DNA from: Streptomyces cinerochromogenes
GTDB lineage: Bacteria > Actinomycetota > Actinomycetes > Streptomycetales > Streptomycetaceae
Direction: 5' to 3'
Assembly: GCF_014648635.1 (NCBI RefSeq)
Contig: NZ_BMRM01000010.1
Location: 1 to 64,000 of the forward strand
DNA length: 64,000 bases
Shown here piece by piece: positions 17,526 through 26,317 of this stretch (its first letter is position 1; every line of letters starts with the position of its first letter). The notes beneath the pieces were generated by a model that had not been told where the DNA came from, made no database searches, and saw only the letters and a list, made by a program, of their open reading frames with translations. A program made the position numbers and the translations under genes.

Positions 17526-19973
17526 TCAGCGCGAGGTTCCCCGCTCCGGGCGCTGGGCCGGTACCTCCGGGCGCAGCCGGTTCAGGAGGCGGGCGCGTTC
17601 GCGGGTGAAGGCGGGGTCCGACTGGTAGTCGGAGTGGCCGAGGATCGGGGCCGGGAGCGGGTGGTCCAGGGTGCGGCCGTAGGCGAGCGGGTCGCGCAGG
17701 GGCTCGTGGTCCACGTCGGGGGTGGCGTCGTCGGGGACGCGGACGGGGCCCCCGATGGGGTCGGTGCGCCGGTAGAGGTTGCGCCAGCAGGCGATGTCGT
17801 GGTGCAGGGCGGCGAGCGCGGGCGCGCCGAAGTGGGCGGGGAACCAGCGGCCGTAGAGGCGTTCCAGCGGGGAGCCGTAGGTGAGCAGGGCGACCCGGCC
17901 GCGGACGGACGGCGGCAGCTGCCAGGCCGCCGCGGCGGCGAGGACGCTGCCCTGGGAGTGCCCGGACAGCACCAGCCTGCCCTCGGTGCGCCGGGTCCAG
18001 GTGGCCATGCGCCAGGTGAGGTCCGGCACCGCGCGCTCGGCGTAGCAGGGCGGGGCGAAGGGGTGGGCGGCGCGGGGCCAGAAGGTGCCGACGTCCCAGA
18101 GGATGCCGATGGTGCGCCGTGCGGAGGCGTCCTTGTAGGCGCGCCTGCCCCAGGTCACGAACAGCAGGAAGCCGAGCCCGACCAGCCAGGAGCCCACCGC
18201 CTGTGAGGTCTCGGCCACGGCCTGGACGAGGTGGTGGGCGCGCCGGGCCGCTCCGTCGGGCGTCTTCCGGGTGACCAGGGCCCCGGCCAGCGCCGCGCTG
18301 CCCAGTACGAGGGTGGTGGCCGTGAGCACGCCGACGACGAGGGGCGCCCGGTCGGTGAGGCCGGCCATGGCCCGGGCGTGGGCGATGGCGCGGGTGCGGG
18401 ACACGTCCTCGGGCTCGCCGGGGTGCTCACCGCGGACGCGGTCGCGTTCGGCGCGGGCGAGCCGGGCGGTGCGCAGCCCGAGCCCGGCGGTCAGCAGGAG
18501 GAGGACCGCGAGGAGCGGCGGGATGGCGGAGGCCTGCCAGGTCAGCAGGACGGGCGGCCCGGCGAGCAGGGCGCGGGTGCCGTCCAGCCAGTCGGCGACC
18601 CGCTGTGCGACCCCGCCGGAGATCACTCCGCCCAGCGCGCAGGCGAGCAGCGCGACGGCGGGACCGCCGAGGCCGCGCAGCGCGGCGCGCGGGTCGGGGC
18701 GGCGCCGGTACAGGTAGCGGGCCACGACGGCGAGGGCGACGACGAGCAGGCCCTGGGCCAGCATGAGGGCGCCGAAGGCGGGGTCGCCGGGCAGCCGGCC
18801 CGCGGACCGCCAGCCGGGCCGGGACCAGCCGGCGTAGACCAGGCCGAGCAGCAGCAGGGCGAGCGCGGCGAGTTTCAGGGAGCGTACGAGGTGCCGGTCG
18901 AGCCGCTGGTCGAGGCGGTTCTCGCTGCGGCCCCGGCGGCAGACCACCCCCACCACCGCCGCCCCGCAGGCGAGCAGGGCCGCGGTCAGCAGCCAGCCGA
19001 GCAGGTCCAGGGTCCGGGGGCCGCCGGGCCGGTGGTCGAAGCGGGCCGCCGGGGTGGTGACGGCGGCGGCCACGGTGAGCAGGCCGGCCGCGGTGTGGGC
19101 CGCGCGCAGCCGGGCGACCAGACGGCGGCCGTACCAGAAGCCGGGCCGCACCAGCGCGCTGCCGTGGTCGTCGGGCCCGGGGGCGCCGGACTCCGGGGCG
19201 GGCGCGGGGTCGGGGCCACCGGGCTTCGGCCCGGTATCGGGGTGGGCGTCGGCGTCGGGGGACAGCGGCAGGTGGGACTCGTAGGCGCGCCAGGTGCGGT
19301 GCGAGAGGTACCACAGGAGGCCGGTCAGCGCGGCGGGCGGCACCGCGGCGAGGGCGAGGCGGCGGCCGGGGGCGCTCCACCAGCCGCCGGCGGCGGGCGA
19401 CAGGAAGTCCAGCCAGGAGTGGCGGCGGACGCAGGCCTGGACGCCGGCGCACTGCCAGGCGACCAGGTCGAGGGCCACCTCGCAGGCGGCGGCCACCAGC
19501 AGCACGGTCAGGGTGAGGGCGGCCAGGCGCACGAGGAGCCCGTAGAGCCGGGCGGTGCGCGGCCGGGCGGGTGCGGCGGGGCGCATCCAGTGGGCGAGGT
19601 TGACCACCATGAACGGCAGCAGTAACAGCCACAGGGCGCGGCTGCCGTCGCCGGAGGTGAGGTTGCACCAGACGTAGGCCTCGCGGACCGGTCCGCCGCG
19701 CGGCTCCCGGCCGGCCGGGGCGGCCTCGGTGTCCTCGGTGCGCCGGAAGACGGCGGCGGTGTCGTCGCCGGTGACCCGGACCGTGCGCGGGTCGCCGAGC
19801 ATCTTCTCCGGTGTGGTGCCGCCGACCCCGTGCACCAGCAGTTCCAGCTCGGCCTCCGGCTCAGCGGGCCGGCCCGGGCACGTCCCCGGCCCGGCCGTGT
19901 GCTCTTCGTATTTTTCCGGCCCGGCCGTACGCTCCGTGTGCTGCCCCGCGGGGCGGTCCTGTGCACGTTCCAC
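17526..19973 (-). CDS. polytopic membrane protein with a split alpha/beta-hydrolase domain
   Basis: A protein of 815 residues. The N-terminal part carries LELLVHGVGGTTPEKML, which looks like the first strand and HG oxyanion loop of an alpha/beta hydrolase. Around ten hydrophobic segments then fill residues about 110-610. The C-terminal cytosolic part contains the nucleophile elbow LSGHSQGSVLAAAA (Ser near residue 672) and a likely His in LGHSDYQSDPAF. The fold thus appears interrupted by a large membrane insertion. A lipid or ester substrate is plausible but unproven. The start is GTG 19973 with GGGAAG upstream. It is convergent with the AAA+ fusion and divergent from a DeoR regulator. Confidence 0.7.
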   Translation of the reverse strand: MERAQDRPAGQHTERTAGPEKYEEHTAGPGTCPGRPAEPEAELELLVHGVGGTTPEKMLGDPRTVRVTGDDTAAVFRRTEDTEAAPAGREPRGGPVREAYVWCNLTSGDGSRALWLLLLPFMVVNLAHWMRPAAPARPRTARLYGLLVRLAALTLTVLLVAAACEVALDLVAWQCAGVQACVRRHSWLDFLSPAAGGWWSAPGRRLALAAVPPAALTGLLWYLSHRTWRAYESHLPLSPDADAHPDTGPKPGGPDPAPAPESGAPGPDDHGSALVRPGFWYGRRLVARLRAAHTAAGLLTVAAAVTTPAARFDHRPGGPRTLDLLGWLLTAALLACGAAVVGVVCRRGRSENRLDQRLDRHLVRSLKLAALALLLLGLVYAGWSRPGWRSAGRLPGDPAFGALMLAQGLLVVALAVVARYLYRRRPDPRAALRGLGGPAVALLACALGGVISGGVAQRVADWLDGTRALLAGPPVLLTWQASAIPPLLAVLLLLTAGLGLRTARLARAERDRVRGEHPGEPEDVSRTRAIAHARAMAGLTDRAPLVVGVLTATTLVLGSAALAGALVTRKTPDGAARRAHHLVQAVAETSQAVGSWLVGLGFLLFVTWGRRAYKDASARRTIGILWDVGTFWPRAAHPFAPPCYAERAVPDLTWRMATWTRRTEGRLVLSGHSQGSVLAAAAAWQLPPSVRGRVALLTYGSPLERLYGRWFPAHFGAPALAALHHDIACWRNLYRRTDPIGGPVRVPDDATPDVDHEPLRDPLAYGRTLDHPLPAPILGHSDYQSDPAFTRERARLLNRLRPEVPAQRPERGTSR

Positions 19974-20233
19974 TGTTCTCGCACTTCCCCCGTGACGCCT
20001 GACGTCTGTGTCGTGCGCGGTTCAGGATGTCCTCTCCGGCGGTCGCGTGCACCCACTGTCACCGAATCTCCCCGAACCGTGTCACGGCGGACGGCCCGGC
20101 AGGTGGTGGCGCAACCGGGGCCGAGCCATGAAAGGATGGGACGCCCGCGCGCTGCCGGACGGATGGAACCTGCTGGTCGGAGCCGGTGCGCCGGGCGTGT
20201 CGGACGGTTGGCGGCGAAAGGACCGGAGCGTAC

Positions 20234-21067
20234 GTGAGTGAGAATCAGAACCTCCTCGCGGAGCAGCGGCGCGCCCTGATCCTGGACGAGGTCCGGCGCC
20301 GGGGCGGGGTGCGGGTCAACGAGCTGACCCGCAAGCTCGGTGTCTCGGACATGACCGTGCGCCGCGACCTCGACGCGCTCGCCCGCCAGGGGGTGCTGGA
20401 GAAGGTGCACGGCGGTGCCGTGCCGGTGGTCGAGGCGAGCACGCACGAGCCGGGGTTCGAGGCGAAGTCGGGACTGGAGCTGACCGCCAAGGAGGACATC
20501 GCGCGCGCCGCGGCCCGCCTGGTCGCCCCGGGGGCGGCGATCGCCCTGTCCGGGGGTACGACGACGTACGCGCTCGCCCAGCACCTGCTGGAGGTGCCCG
20601 ATCTGACCGTGGTGACGAACTCGGTGCGGGTCGCGGACGTCTTCCACGCGGCGCAGCGCACCTCCGGGCAGCGGCAGGGCTCGGCCACGGTGGTGCTGAC
20701 CGGCGGGGTGCGCACCCCGTCGGACTCGCTGGTGGGGCCGGTGGCCGACCAGGCGATCGCCGCACTCCACTTCGATCTGCTCTTCCTGGGGGTGCACGGC
20801 ATATCGGTGGAGGCCGGTCTGTCCACGCCGAACCTCGCGGAGGCCGAGACCAACCGGCGGCTGGTGCACTCCGCGCGCCGGGTGGTGGTGGTCGCCGACC
20901 ACACCAAGTGGGGTGTGGTGGGCCTGAGTTCGTTCGCCGCGCTGGAGCAGGTGGACACGCTGGTGACCGATGCGGGGCTGCCGGCCGAGGCGCGCGCGGA
21001 GATCTCCGAGCACCTGCGGGTGGTGGTGGCGGGCGAGCCCGAGGACGAGGACGGCGCAGACAGCTGA
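20234..21067 (+). CDS. DeoR/GlpR-family transcriptional regulator
   Basis: A regulator of 277 residues. The N-terminal winged helix reads RRALILDEVRRRGGVRVNELTRKLGVSDMTVRRDLDALARQGVLEKVHGGAV, the DeoR signature. The C-terminal sensor has GGTTTYALAQHL, VVTNSVRVADVF and DLLFLGVHGIS, a phosphosugar-binding fold related to sugar-phosphate isomerases. Such regulators usually repress sugar or nucleoside catabolism genes until a phosphorylated sugar binds. The GTG at 20234 is chosen because GGAG lies 5 nt upstream. No sugar-catabolic gene is adjacent, so the targets are elsewhere or may be the neighbouring membrane hydrolase. Confidence 0.87.
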   Translation: MSENQNLLAEQRRALILDEVRRRGGVRVNELTRKLGVSDMTVRRDLDALARQGVLEKVHGGAVPVVEASTHEPGFEAKSGLELTAKEDIARAAARLVAPGAAIALSGGTTTYALAQHLLEVPDLTVVTNSVRVADVFHAAQRTSGQRQGSATVVLTGGVRTPSDSLVGPVADQAIAALHFDLLFLGVHGISVEAGLSTPNLAEAETNRRLVHSARRVVVVADHTKWGVVGLSSFAALEQVDTLVTDAGLPAEARAEISEHLRVVVAGEPEDEDGADS

Positions 21068-21136
21068 GGGGCCGTCAGCTATCGTGACGGTGCCCGGTCA
21101 ATCGTACGGCGCAACCGTCACGAGGGGATGTCGTCC

Positions 21137-21610
21137 ATGGCTCGTCGTCTGCGTCCGGTGGAGATCGACTTCGTCGGGGCCGCGCCGGTGCGCCTGGTCT
21201 TCGCGCGGAACATCGCCGCGCCTCCCGAGCAGGTCTTCCGCGCGCTCGCCGAGGACGTGCCCGACTGGACGCAGTGGTTCTCCGCGGTGACGTCCGCCCG
21301 GGCCACCGACGGTGGCGCCGGGCGGGAGATCGGGCTGCGGGGCGGGACGCGGTTCACGGAGACGGTGCTGGTGGCGAAGGCGCCCGACGTGTACGCCTAC
21401 CGCGTCGACACCACGAACGCACCGGGCGCCCGTGCCCTGGCCGAGGAGTGGCGCCTGGCTCCTCACGGCACGGGCACACGCGTGCGGTGGACGTTCGCCG
21501 CCGACGGGACGGCGCCGTTCCGGTTCGCCCTCATGCTGGCCCGGCCCGGTCTCAAGCGCGCCTTCCGCGACGCGGTGACCTCCTTGGACCGGCGCCTGTC
21601 CGGGCGGTGA
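21137..21610 (+). CDS. SRPBCC-fold (polyketide cyclase/dehydrase-like) protein
   Basis: A protein of 157 residues with the START/SRPBCC pattern: VRLVFARNIAAPPEQVFRALAEDVPDWTQWFSAVTSA at the N-terminus, a strand-rich middle, and a C-terminal amphipathic helix LKRAFRDAVTSLDRRLSG. These cavities bind hydrophobic ligands or catalyse cyclisation, but this standalone type has no assigned reaction. The ATG at 21137 is preferred over ATG 21128 because GAGGGG lies 9 nt before it. Its stop codon directly abuts the stop codon of the convergent enoyl-CoA hydratase gene, with no intergenic base. Confidence 0.8.
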   Translation: MARRLRPVEIDFVGAAPVRLVFARNIAAPPEQVFRALAEDVPDWTQWFSAVTSARATDGGAGREIGLRGGTRFTETVLVAKAPDVYAYRVDTTNAPGARALAEEWRLAPHGTGTRVRWTFAADGTAPFRFALMLARPGLKRAFRDAVTSLDRRLSGR

Positions 21611-22402
21611 TCAGCCGTCGCCGCGGGCCTGGTGCGCCTCGCTGACGACCGCCGCCATCAGCTCCGCGTCCAGCGCGGAGACGTCGGCCAGGCGGGAGGC
21701 GGCGGACAGCGAGTTGAGCAGGGTCTTGGTGACGCGCAGGGCCGCCGGGGGGCGGCGGACGATGGGTCTGGCCCAGTCGGCGACGGCCGCGTCCAGCTCG
21801 TGGGCGGGGACGACCCTCTGCAGGACGGACAGGGACCGGGCCTCCTCCGCGCCGAAGGCCCGGCCGGTGAGGACCAGTTCGCGAACCCGGGCGGCGCCGA
21901 CCTCGTTGATGAGCCGGGGCAGCAGGCCGCCCCACGCGGTGGGCAGCCCGAGGGCCAGTTCGGGCAGCCGGAAGACCGCGTCCTCGGAGCCCACCCGCAG
22001 GTCGCAGGCGAGCGCCAGGGCCATGCCCGCCCCGATGACCTTGCCGTGGACACGGGCGATGGTGACGGCCGGGTTGCCGGTGAGGGCGTCGCAGACGCGC
22101 CGGGCCTTGGTCCCCGACAGGCGGATGCCGCCGCCCGTGGGGTCGTGGGCGAGGTGCCGGGTGAACTCGCCGCGGTCCCCGCCGAGACAGAAGTCGTCCC
22201 CGCGCCCGGCCAGCACCAGCACCCGCACCGCCGGGTCCTGGTCCTGGAGGACCGCCAGGAGGTCGTCCAGCAGGGCGTCCGTGACCGTGTTGCCGTGCTC
22301 GGGGGTGTTCAGCTCGATGGTCAGGACGGGGCCCTCCCGGTGGGTCCGCAGGGTCTGCTGTCGCGGGGCGGCCGGGAGAGCCGTGAGGGGAAGCGCGGTC
22401 AT
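21611..22402 (-). CDS. enoyl-CoA hydratase/isomerase family protein
   Basis: A crotonase-fold enzyme of 263 residues. The oxyanion-hole segments are recognisable: GRGDDFCLGGD (about residues 66-76) and KVIGAGMALALACDLRVGSEDAVFRLPELALGLPTAWGGLLPRL (about 120-162). In hydratases two glutamates provide the catalysis; here Glu in RLPELALG is kept, while the first site reads H-G-K-V-I-G-A-G-M, so the exact reaction (hydration, isomerisation or another) is uncertain. It lies next to the P450 pair but is separated by a 65-bp stretch with short repeats; a shared pathway is speculative. Confidence 0.82.
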   Translation of the reverse strand: MTALPLTALPAAPRQQTLRTHREGPVLTIELNTPEHGNTVTDALLDDLLAVLQDQDPAVRVLVLAGRGDDFCLGGDRGEFTRHLAHDPTGGGIRLSGTKARRVCDALTGNPAVTIARVHGKVIGAGMALALACDLRVGSEDAVFRLPELALGLPTAWGGLLPRLINEVGAARVRELVLTGRAFGAEEARSLSVLQRVVPAHELDAAVADWARPIVRRPPAALRVTKTLLNSLSAASRLADVSALDAELMAAVVSEAHQARGDG

Positions 22403-22467
22403 GTCGTCACTTTCAGGGGGTCATGTCGTCACGTGCGAGGGGGTGGCACGCTCAGGTGGTCACACGC

Positions 22468-23730
22468 TCACGTGGTCACACGCAGGGAGGTCACCCGCCG
22501 GAAGACCATCCGGTCCGCGTAGGTCGGGGCCGTGGCCGGCCGCAGCGTGGGGAAGCGTTCGAGCAGCTGGGTGAGCAGCTGACGGGCCTCCAGGCGGGCC
22601 AGGGCGGCGCCGAGGCAGTAGTGGGCGCCGCCGCCGAAGGTGAGGTGGCCGCCCTTGCGGCGGATGTCGAAGACGTGCGGGTTCTCGTTGCGGCGCGGGT
22701 CGTGGTTGGCGGCGCCGTACAGGACGTGGACGACGGTGTCCTTGGCGACGGGGACGCCGGCGAGCACCGTGTCGTCCGCGGCGAAGCGGGAGTTGAGGTG
22801 GATGGGCGGGTCGTAGCGCAGCACCTCGTCGATCGCGTCGTCGATGTGCTCGGGGTGCCGGCGCAGCCAGTCGGCCACGGCGGGGTCCCGGGTCAGGAAC
22901 CACACCGCGTTGGTGAGCAGCGTCGCGGTGGTCTCCAGGGAGGCGATGGTGATGAACATCGTCAGGTCGTACAGCGTCTGGTCGGCCGCCGCGCGGTCGT
23001 CGGGGTACTGGGCGTCCCAGTAGCGGATCCAGCCGGAGAGGACATCGTTGCCAGGGTGGGCGCGCCGGTGGGCGAGGAGGCCGGTGAAGAAGGCCCGCAT
23101 CTCCAGGGTGGCCTGGGCGGAGACGGCCAGTTCGCTCTTGGTGGGGAGCAGTTCCTGGGCGTGGACCTGGCGGTGGGTGAAGTCCAGGATGTGGGCGTGG
23201 TGCTCGTCCGGGATGGCCAGCCACCGGCCGACGGTGTGGATCGGGAGCTGCTCGGCGACCGTGGTGACGAACTCGGCCGTGCCGTGGGTGCGCAGCCTGA
23301 GGTCGAGGCGGTCCAGGAGGCCGGTGACGTGCCCGGCGATCTGGGGGCGCAGCACCTCCAGGGTGCCGCGGTCGAAGAGGTTGCCCAGGGCGCGGCGCTG
23401 GGCGGTGTGCACGGGCGGGTTGAGGCGGGAGAGGGTCCGTGTCATCTCCCGGGTCGCCGGCTCCCGCCAGCGTGCGGGGTCGGGCCGGCGCTCCTGCCAG
23501 TCGAAGTCGGGCACGAGCCAGTTCCTGCCGCGCAGGACCTGGTTGCACGCGTCGAATCCGGTCACGAAGTACCCGCCCCAGGGAGCGGGCACCACGTCGC
23601 CCAGTGCGCGCAGCTCGTCCCAGACGGGCAGGGGGTCGGCCCGTCCCTCGTCCGACCGCAGGCGACGAAGGAGGGGGATGACGGCTCGTCGGTCGGGGGT
23701 GGTACCGCGTATGACGCCAACGGCGGTCAC
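22468..23730 (-). CDS. cytochrome P450, second P450 of the conservon
   Basis: A soluble P450 of 420 residues. The heme-thiolate motif FGGGAHYCLGAALA places Cys372; the K-helix ExxR is intact at Glu302-Arg305 (EVLRYDPP). The I-helix reads TIASLETTAT, so the acid-threonine pair (Glu-Thr) is present but the preceding Gly is not. It is a complete monooxygenase by motif; the substrate is unknown. GTG 23730 is chosen over longer frames because AAAGGAG lies 6 nt upstream. It is last in the cvnA-D/P450 operon, 105 bp after the first P450; electron-transfer partners are not encoded nearby. Confidence 0.88.
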   Translation of the reverse strand: MTAVGVIRGTTPDRRAVIPLLRRLRSDEGRADPLPVWDELRALGDVVPAPWGGYFVTGFDACNQVLRGRNWLVPDFDWQERRPDPARWREPATREMTRTLSRLNPPVHTAQRRALGNLFDRGTLEVLRPQIAGHVTGLLDRLDLRLRTHGTAEFVTTVAEQLPIHTVGRWLAIPDEHHAHILDFTHRQVHAQELLPTKSELAVSAQATLEMRAFFTGLLAHRRAHPGNDVLSGWIRYWDAQYPDDRAAADQTLYDLTMFITIASLETTATLLTNAVWFLTRDPAVADWLRRHPEHIDDAIDEVLRYDPPIHLNSRFAADDTVLAGVPVAKDTVVHVLYGAANHDPRRNENPHVFDIRRKGGHLTFGGGAHYCLGAALARLEARQLLTQLLERFPTLRPATAPTYADRMVFRRVTSLRVTT

Positions 23731-23835
23731 GCGAGGCTCCTTTGATGGCTGGGCGCTACCTTTACCGCCGGAACCTACCCTTCCCCTCTCCTTCGTCATG
23801 CGCCTGACAGTGTTGCTCCTGTCACACAGAGCACA

Positions 23836-25182
23836 TCAGACCCGGAAGATGTCCAGGAAGCTGCTCCAGAAGCCCTTCTTCCTGGCCGGTTCCTGACGTG
23901 CGGCGGTGACCGGTGCCGTGGGCAGCGGCTGCTCCGCCGTGGCGGCGGTACGGTTCTGCAGCGCGGAGGCCATGCGGGTGGCCGGGGTCGGGCTGAAGGC
24001 CACGGGCAGGGCCACCAGGGCCCGGTGGAACGGGCCCGGCCGCCATTCCAGCTCCTTCTCGTGGACGGCCAGCGCCAGGTCGGGCAGGGCGTTGAGGATC
24101 TTCTCGATCGCGGTGACGGCGATGACCTGCGCCGGGTCCTTGGCCGGGCAGGCGTGCGGGCCGGCACCCCAGGCCAGGTGGGCGCCCTTGCTGTGCATCC
24201 GGCGGGCCTCGGCCAGCGCGGGGTCGCTGTTGGCCGCGGCGAAGCTGATGACGACCGGGGTGTTCGCCTGCGCCACCACTCCCCCGAGGTCCACGTCCTG
24301 GACCGGGTAGTGGGTGGCGTAGTTGGCGATCGGCGTCTGGTTCCACAGCACGTGATCGATCGCCTCCTCGATCAGCATGCCGGAGTCGCGCCCGCTGGTG
24401 TCGGGCGACAGCAGCAGGAGCAGGGCGTTGCCGATGAGGTTGCGCTCGGGTTCCACGCCGGCGCCCATCAGCATGACGAGCTGGTCCTTGAGTTCCTCGT
24501 CGGTGAGGCCCGCGGGGTGCTGGATCAGCCAGGAGGTGACGTCGTCGCCGGGCCGGCGGCGCTTGAGGGCGATCAGCTCCATGAGGCAGGCGGTCAGCTC
24601 CTCGTTGGCGCGCAGGGCGTCCTTGCCGTCGAAGATCGCCGACATGGCGCTGGTGAGGGTGTCGCCGATGTCCGCGGGGCAGCCGAAGAGCTTGTTGAAC
24701 AGCAGCAGCGGCAGCAGCTTGGCGTAGTCGTTGAGGAGGTCCGCCCGGCCGCGCTCGCTGAACTGGTCGATCAGGTAGTCGGCGAGGGGCTCGACGTCGC
24801 GGCGGATCCGGGTGATGTTGAGCCGGGCCAGGCTGTCCGTGACGGCCTTGCGCAGCCGCAGGTGCACGGCACCGTCGGTGAACAGGCAGTTCGGCCGGTA
24901 CGCCATCATCGGCAGCACCGGGTGGTCCAGTCCGATCCGCCCTTCGTTCAGGGCCTTCCAGCGGCGGGCGTCGCGGGCGAACAGCGTGGAGTTCTGCAGC
25001 ACGCGCAGGGCCATCTCGTGGCCGACGACCAGGGTGGCGTCGACACCGGGTGCGAGTTCGACCGGCCCGGCCGGACCGTGGGCGCGCAGCCGGTCGTAGA
25101 CCTGGTGGGGGTCGGCGGCGAACGCGGTGTCGTGCATGGGGCATCTGGCGCCGGCGGAAGCGGGGGCTGACTGGCGGTCCAT
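23836..25182 (-). CDS. cytochrome P450 lacking the ExxR motif (CYP156/157-like, conservon type)
   Basis: A P450 of 448 residues. The heme Cys is Cys345 in WGAGPHACPAKDPAQ. The normally invariant K-helix ExxR is replaced by His277-Val-Leu-Trp280 (context AIDHVLWNQTP), and the I-helix reads GAGVEPERN, without the usual acid-Thr pair. CYP157 members encoded in Streptomyces conservons are known to lack ExxR and to carry Trp at the Arg position, so this is a family trait rather than a mutation. The C-terminal extension (residues about 405-448, ending KKGFWSSFLDIFRV) is unusual for a soluble P450. It lies 183 bp after cvnD. Whether it turns over substrate or only binds heme and ligand is unknown. 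Confidence 0.88.
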   Translation of the reverse strand: MDRQSAPASAGARCPMHDTAFAADPHQVYDRLRAHGPAGPVELAPGVDATLVVGHEMALRVLQNSTLFARDARRWKALNEGRIGLDHPVLPMMAYRPNCLFTDGAVHLRLRKAVTDSLARLNITRIRRDVEPLADYLIDQFSERGRADLLNDYAKLLPLLLFNKLFGCPADIGDTLTSAMSAIFDGKDALRANEELTACLMELIALKRRRPGDDVTSWLIQHPAGLTDEELKDQLVMLMGAGVEPERNLIGNALLLLLSPDTSGRDSGMLIEEAIDHVLWNQTPIANYATHYPVQDVDLGGVVAQANTPVVISFAAANSDPALAEARRMHSKGAHLAWGAGPHACPAKDPAQVIAVTAIEKILNALPDLALAVHEKELEWRPGPFHRALVALPVAFSPTPATRMASALQNRTAATAEQPLPTAPVTAARQEPARKKGFWSSFLDIFRV

Positions 25183-25365
25183 GAGGTTCCTTCTGCTGGC
25201 TCCGGCCGGGGGTCCGGGGGGATGGTCCGGGCCGGGGCCGTAGGGGGATGGTTCCGGGCCGGAGGCGGGCGGGGCCGGGCCGGCGGTCCGGAGACGGGGG
25301 ATGGGGGCTTTGGCCGGGGGTGTCAGGCGGCCAGGGGGCTGGTGCGTCAGGGGGTGGCCGGGGCG

Positions 25366-25968
25366 TCAGGCGGCCCGGGTGAGCAGGTGGCGCACGAGTG
25401 CGATCAGCGCGTGCGCCGAGGACTGCCGGTCGCGGGCGTCGCAGTAGACGACCGGGGTGTCCGGCAGCAGGTCGAGGGCCTCACGCACCTCCGCCTCCTC
25501 GTACACCGTGCCCCGCTGGAAGCTGTTGACGGCGATGGCGTACTCCAGGCCGTACCGCTCGACGAGGTCGATGACGGGGAACGTCTCCTCCAGCCGGGCG
25601 GGGTCGACCAGGAGCAGCGCCCCCAGGGCGCCGCGCGCCATGTCCTCCCACAGCTGCATGAACCGCTGCTGGCCGGGGGTGCCGAACAGGTACAGCACGA
25701 GGTCGTCGCTGAGGGTGAGCCGGCCGAAGTCCAGGGCCACGGTGGTGGTGGTCTTGTCCGCCACGCCCCTGAGGTCGTCCACGTGGAGCGACGCCTGCGT
25801 CATCTTCTCCTCGGTGCGCAGCGGGGTGATCTCCGACAGCGAGCCGATGAAGGTCGTCTTGCCCACGGCGAAGTGCCCGACGACCAGGATCTTCGCAGCG
25901 TTGGTCACCGCGCTGGAGACGTATATGTTTCCGGGGGCCGTCTCAGCCGATGAGGGATTGGAGTCCAT
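25366..25968 (-). CDS. cvnD: conservon GTP-binding protein CvnD
   Basis: A small GTPase of 200 residues of the conservon family. G1 is GHFAVGKTTF (about residues 31-40), G3 reads FGTPGQQRF in place of DxxGQ, and the G4 position reads NSFQ rather than NKxD, which is normal for this bacterial Ras-like group related to MglA. In studied conservons CvnD binds GTP and associates with CvnB and CvnC at the membrane protein CvnA. It overlaps the end of cvnC by 26 bp, indicating translational coupling. Confidence 0.93.
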   Translation of the reverse strand: MDSNPSSAETAPGNIYVSSAVTNAAKILVVGHFAVGKTTFIGSLSEITPLRTEEKMTQASLHVDDLRGVADKTTTTVALDFGRLTLSDDLVLYLFGTPGQQRFMQLWEDMARGALGALLLVDPARLEETFPVIDLVERYGLEYAIAVNSFQRGTVYEEAEVREALDLLPDTPVVYCDARDRQSSAHALIALVRHLLTRAA

Positions 25969-26317
25969 TCAGAACCTTTTCCAGGGTCGCTCTGTCAACG
26001 TTCTGAGCCCGGGGCGGCTCGGCGCGGCGCAGCAGGTGGCCCTGCTCGAATAAGTCGGTCAGCAGCAGCCGGGCCACTCCCACCGGCAGTCCCAGGTGGC
26101 CGGCCACCTCGGCGACCGACAGGTAGCCGCCCGCGCACAGCGTCCAGATCGCCCTCACCTCCGGGCCGGCTCCCAGCGGGGGTGTCCGGTCGGGCGCCAG
26201 GGTGACCAGGGTGTGCAGCGCCAGGTCGTCCGCGGCCGGCAGGGTCCGGCCGCCGGTGATGACGTAGGACCGGACGAAGTCGCTGGTGACGGAGGCTTCC
26301 TCGCCGGGGGTCGTCAT
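25943..26317 (-). CDS. cvnC: conservon DUF742 protein CvnC
   Basis: A protein of 124 residues matching the DUF742 family: VRSYVITGGRTLPAADDLALHTLVTL followed by a winged-helix-like core with LSVAEVAGHLGLPVGVARLLLTDL. In conservons it bridges sensor, roadblock protein and GTPase; direct DNA binding has not been shown for the family. The ATG at 26317 overlaps the cvnB stop by 4 bp (ATGA) and the 3' end overlaps cvnD by 26 bp. Confidence 0.92.
   Translation of the reverse strand: MTTPGEEASVTSDFVRSYVITGGRTLPAADDLALHTLVTLAPDRTPPLGAGPEVRAIWTLCAGGYLSVAEVAGHLGLPVGVARLLLTDLFEQGHLLRRAEPPRAQNVDRATLEKVLNGLQSLIG

Noticed and set aside
22403..22467. Repeats TGTCGTCAC and GGTCACACGC between the hydratase and P450 genes as an operator
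   Set aside because: They are short direct repeats partly inside the end of the P450 gene, without symmetry or a promoter nearby.
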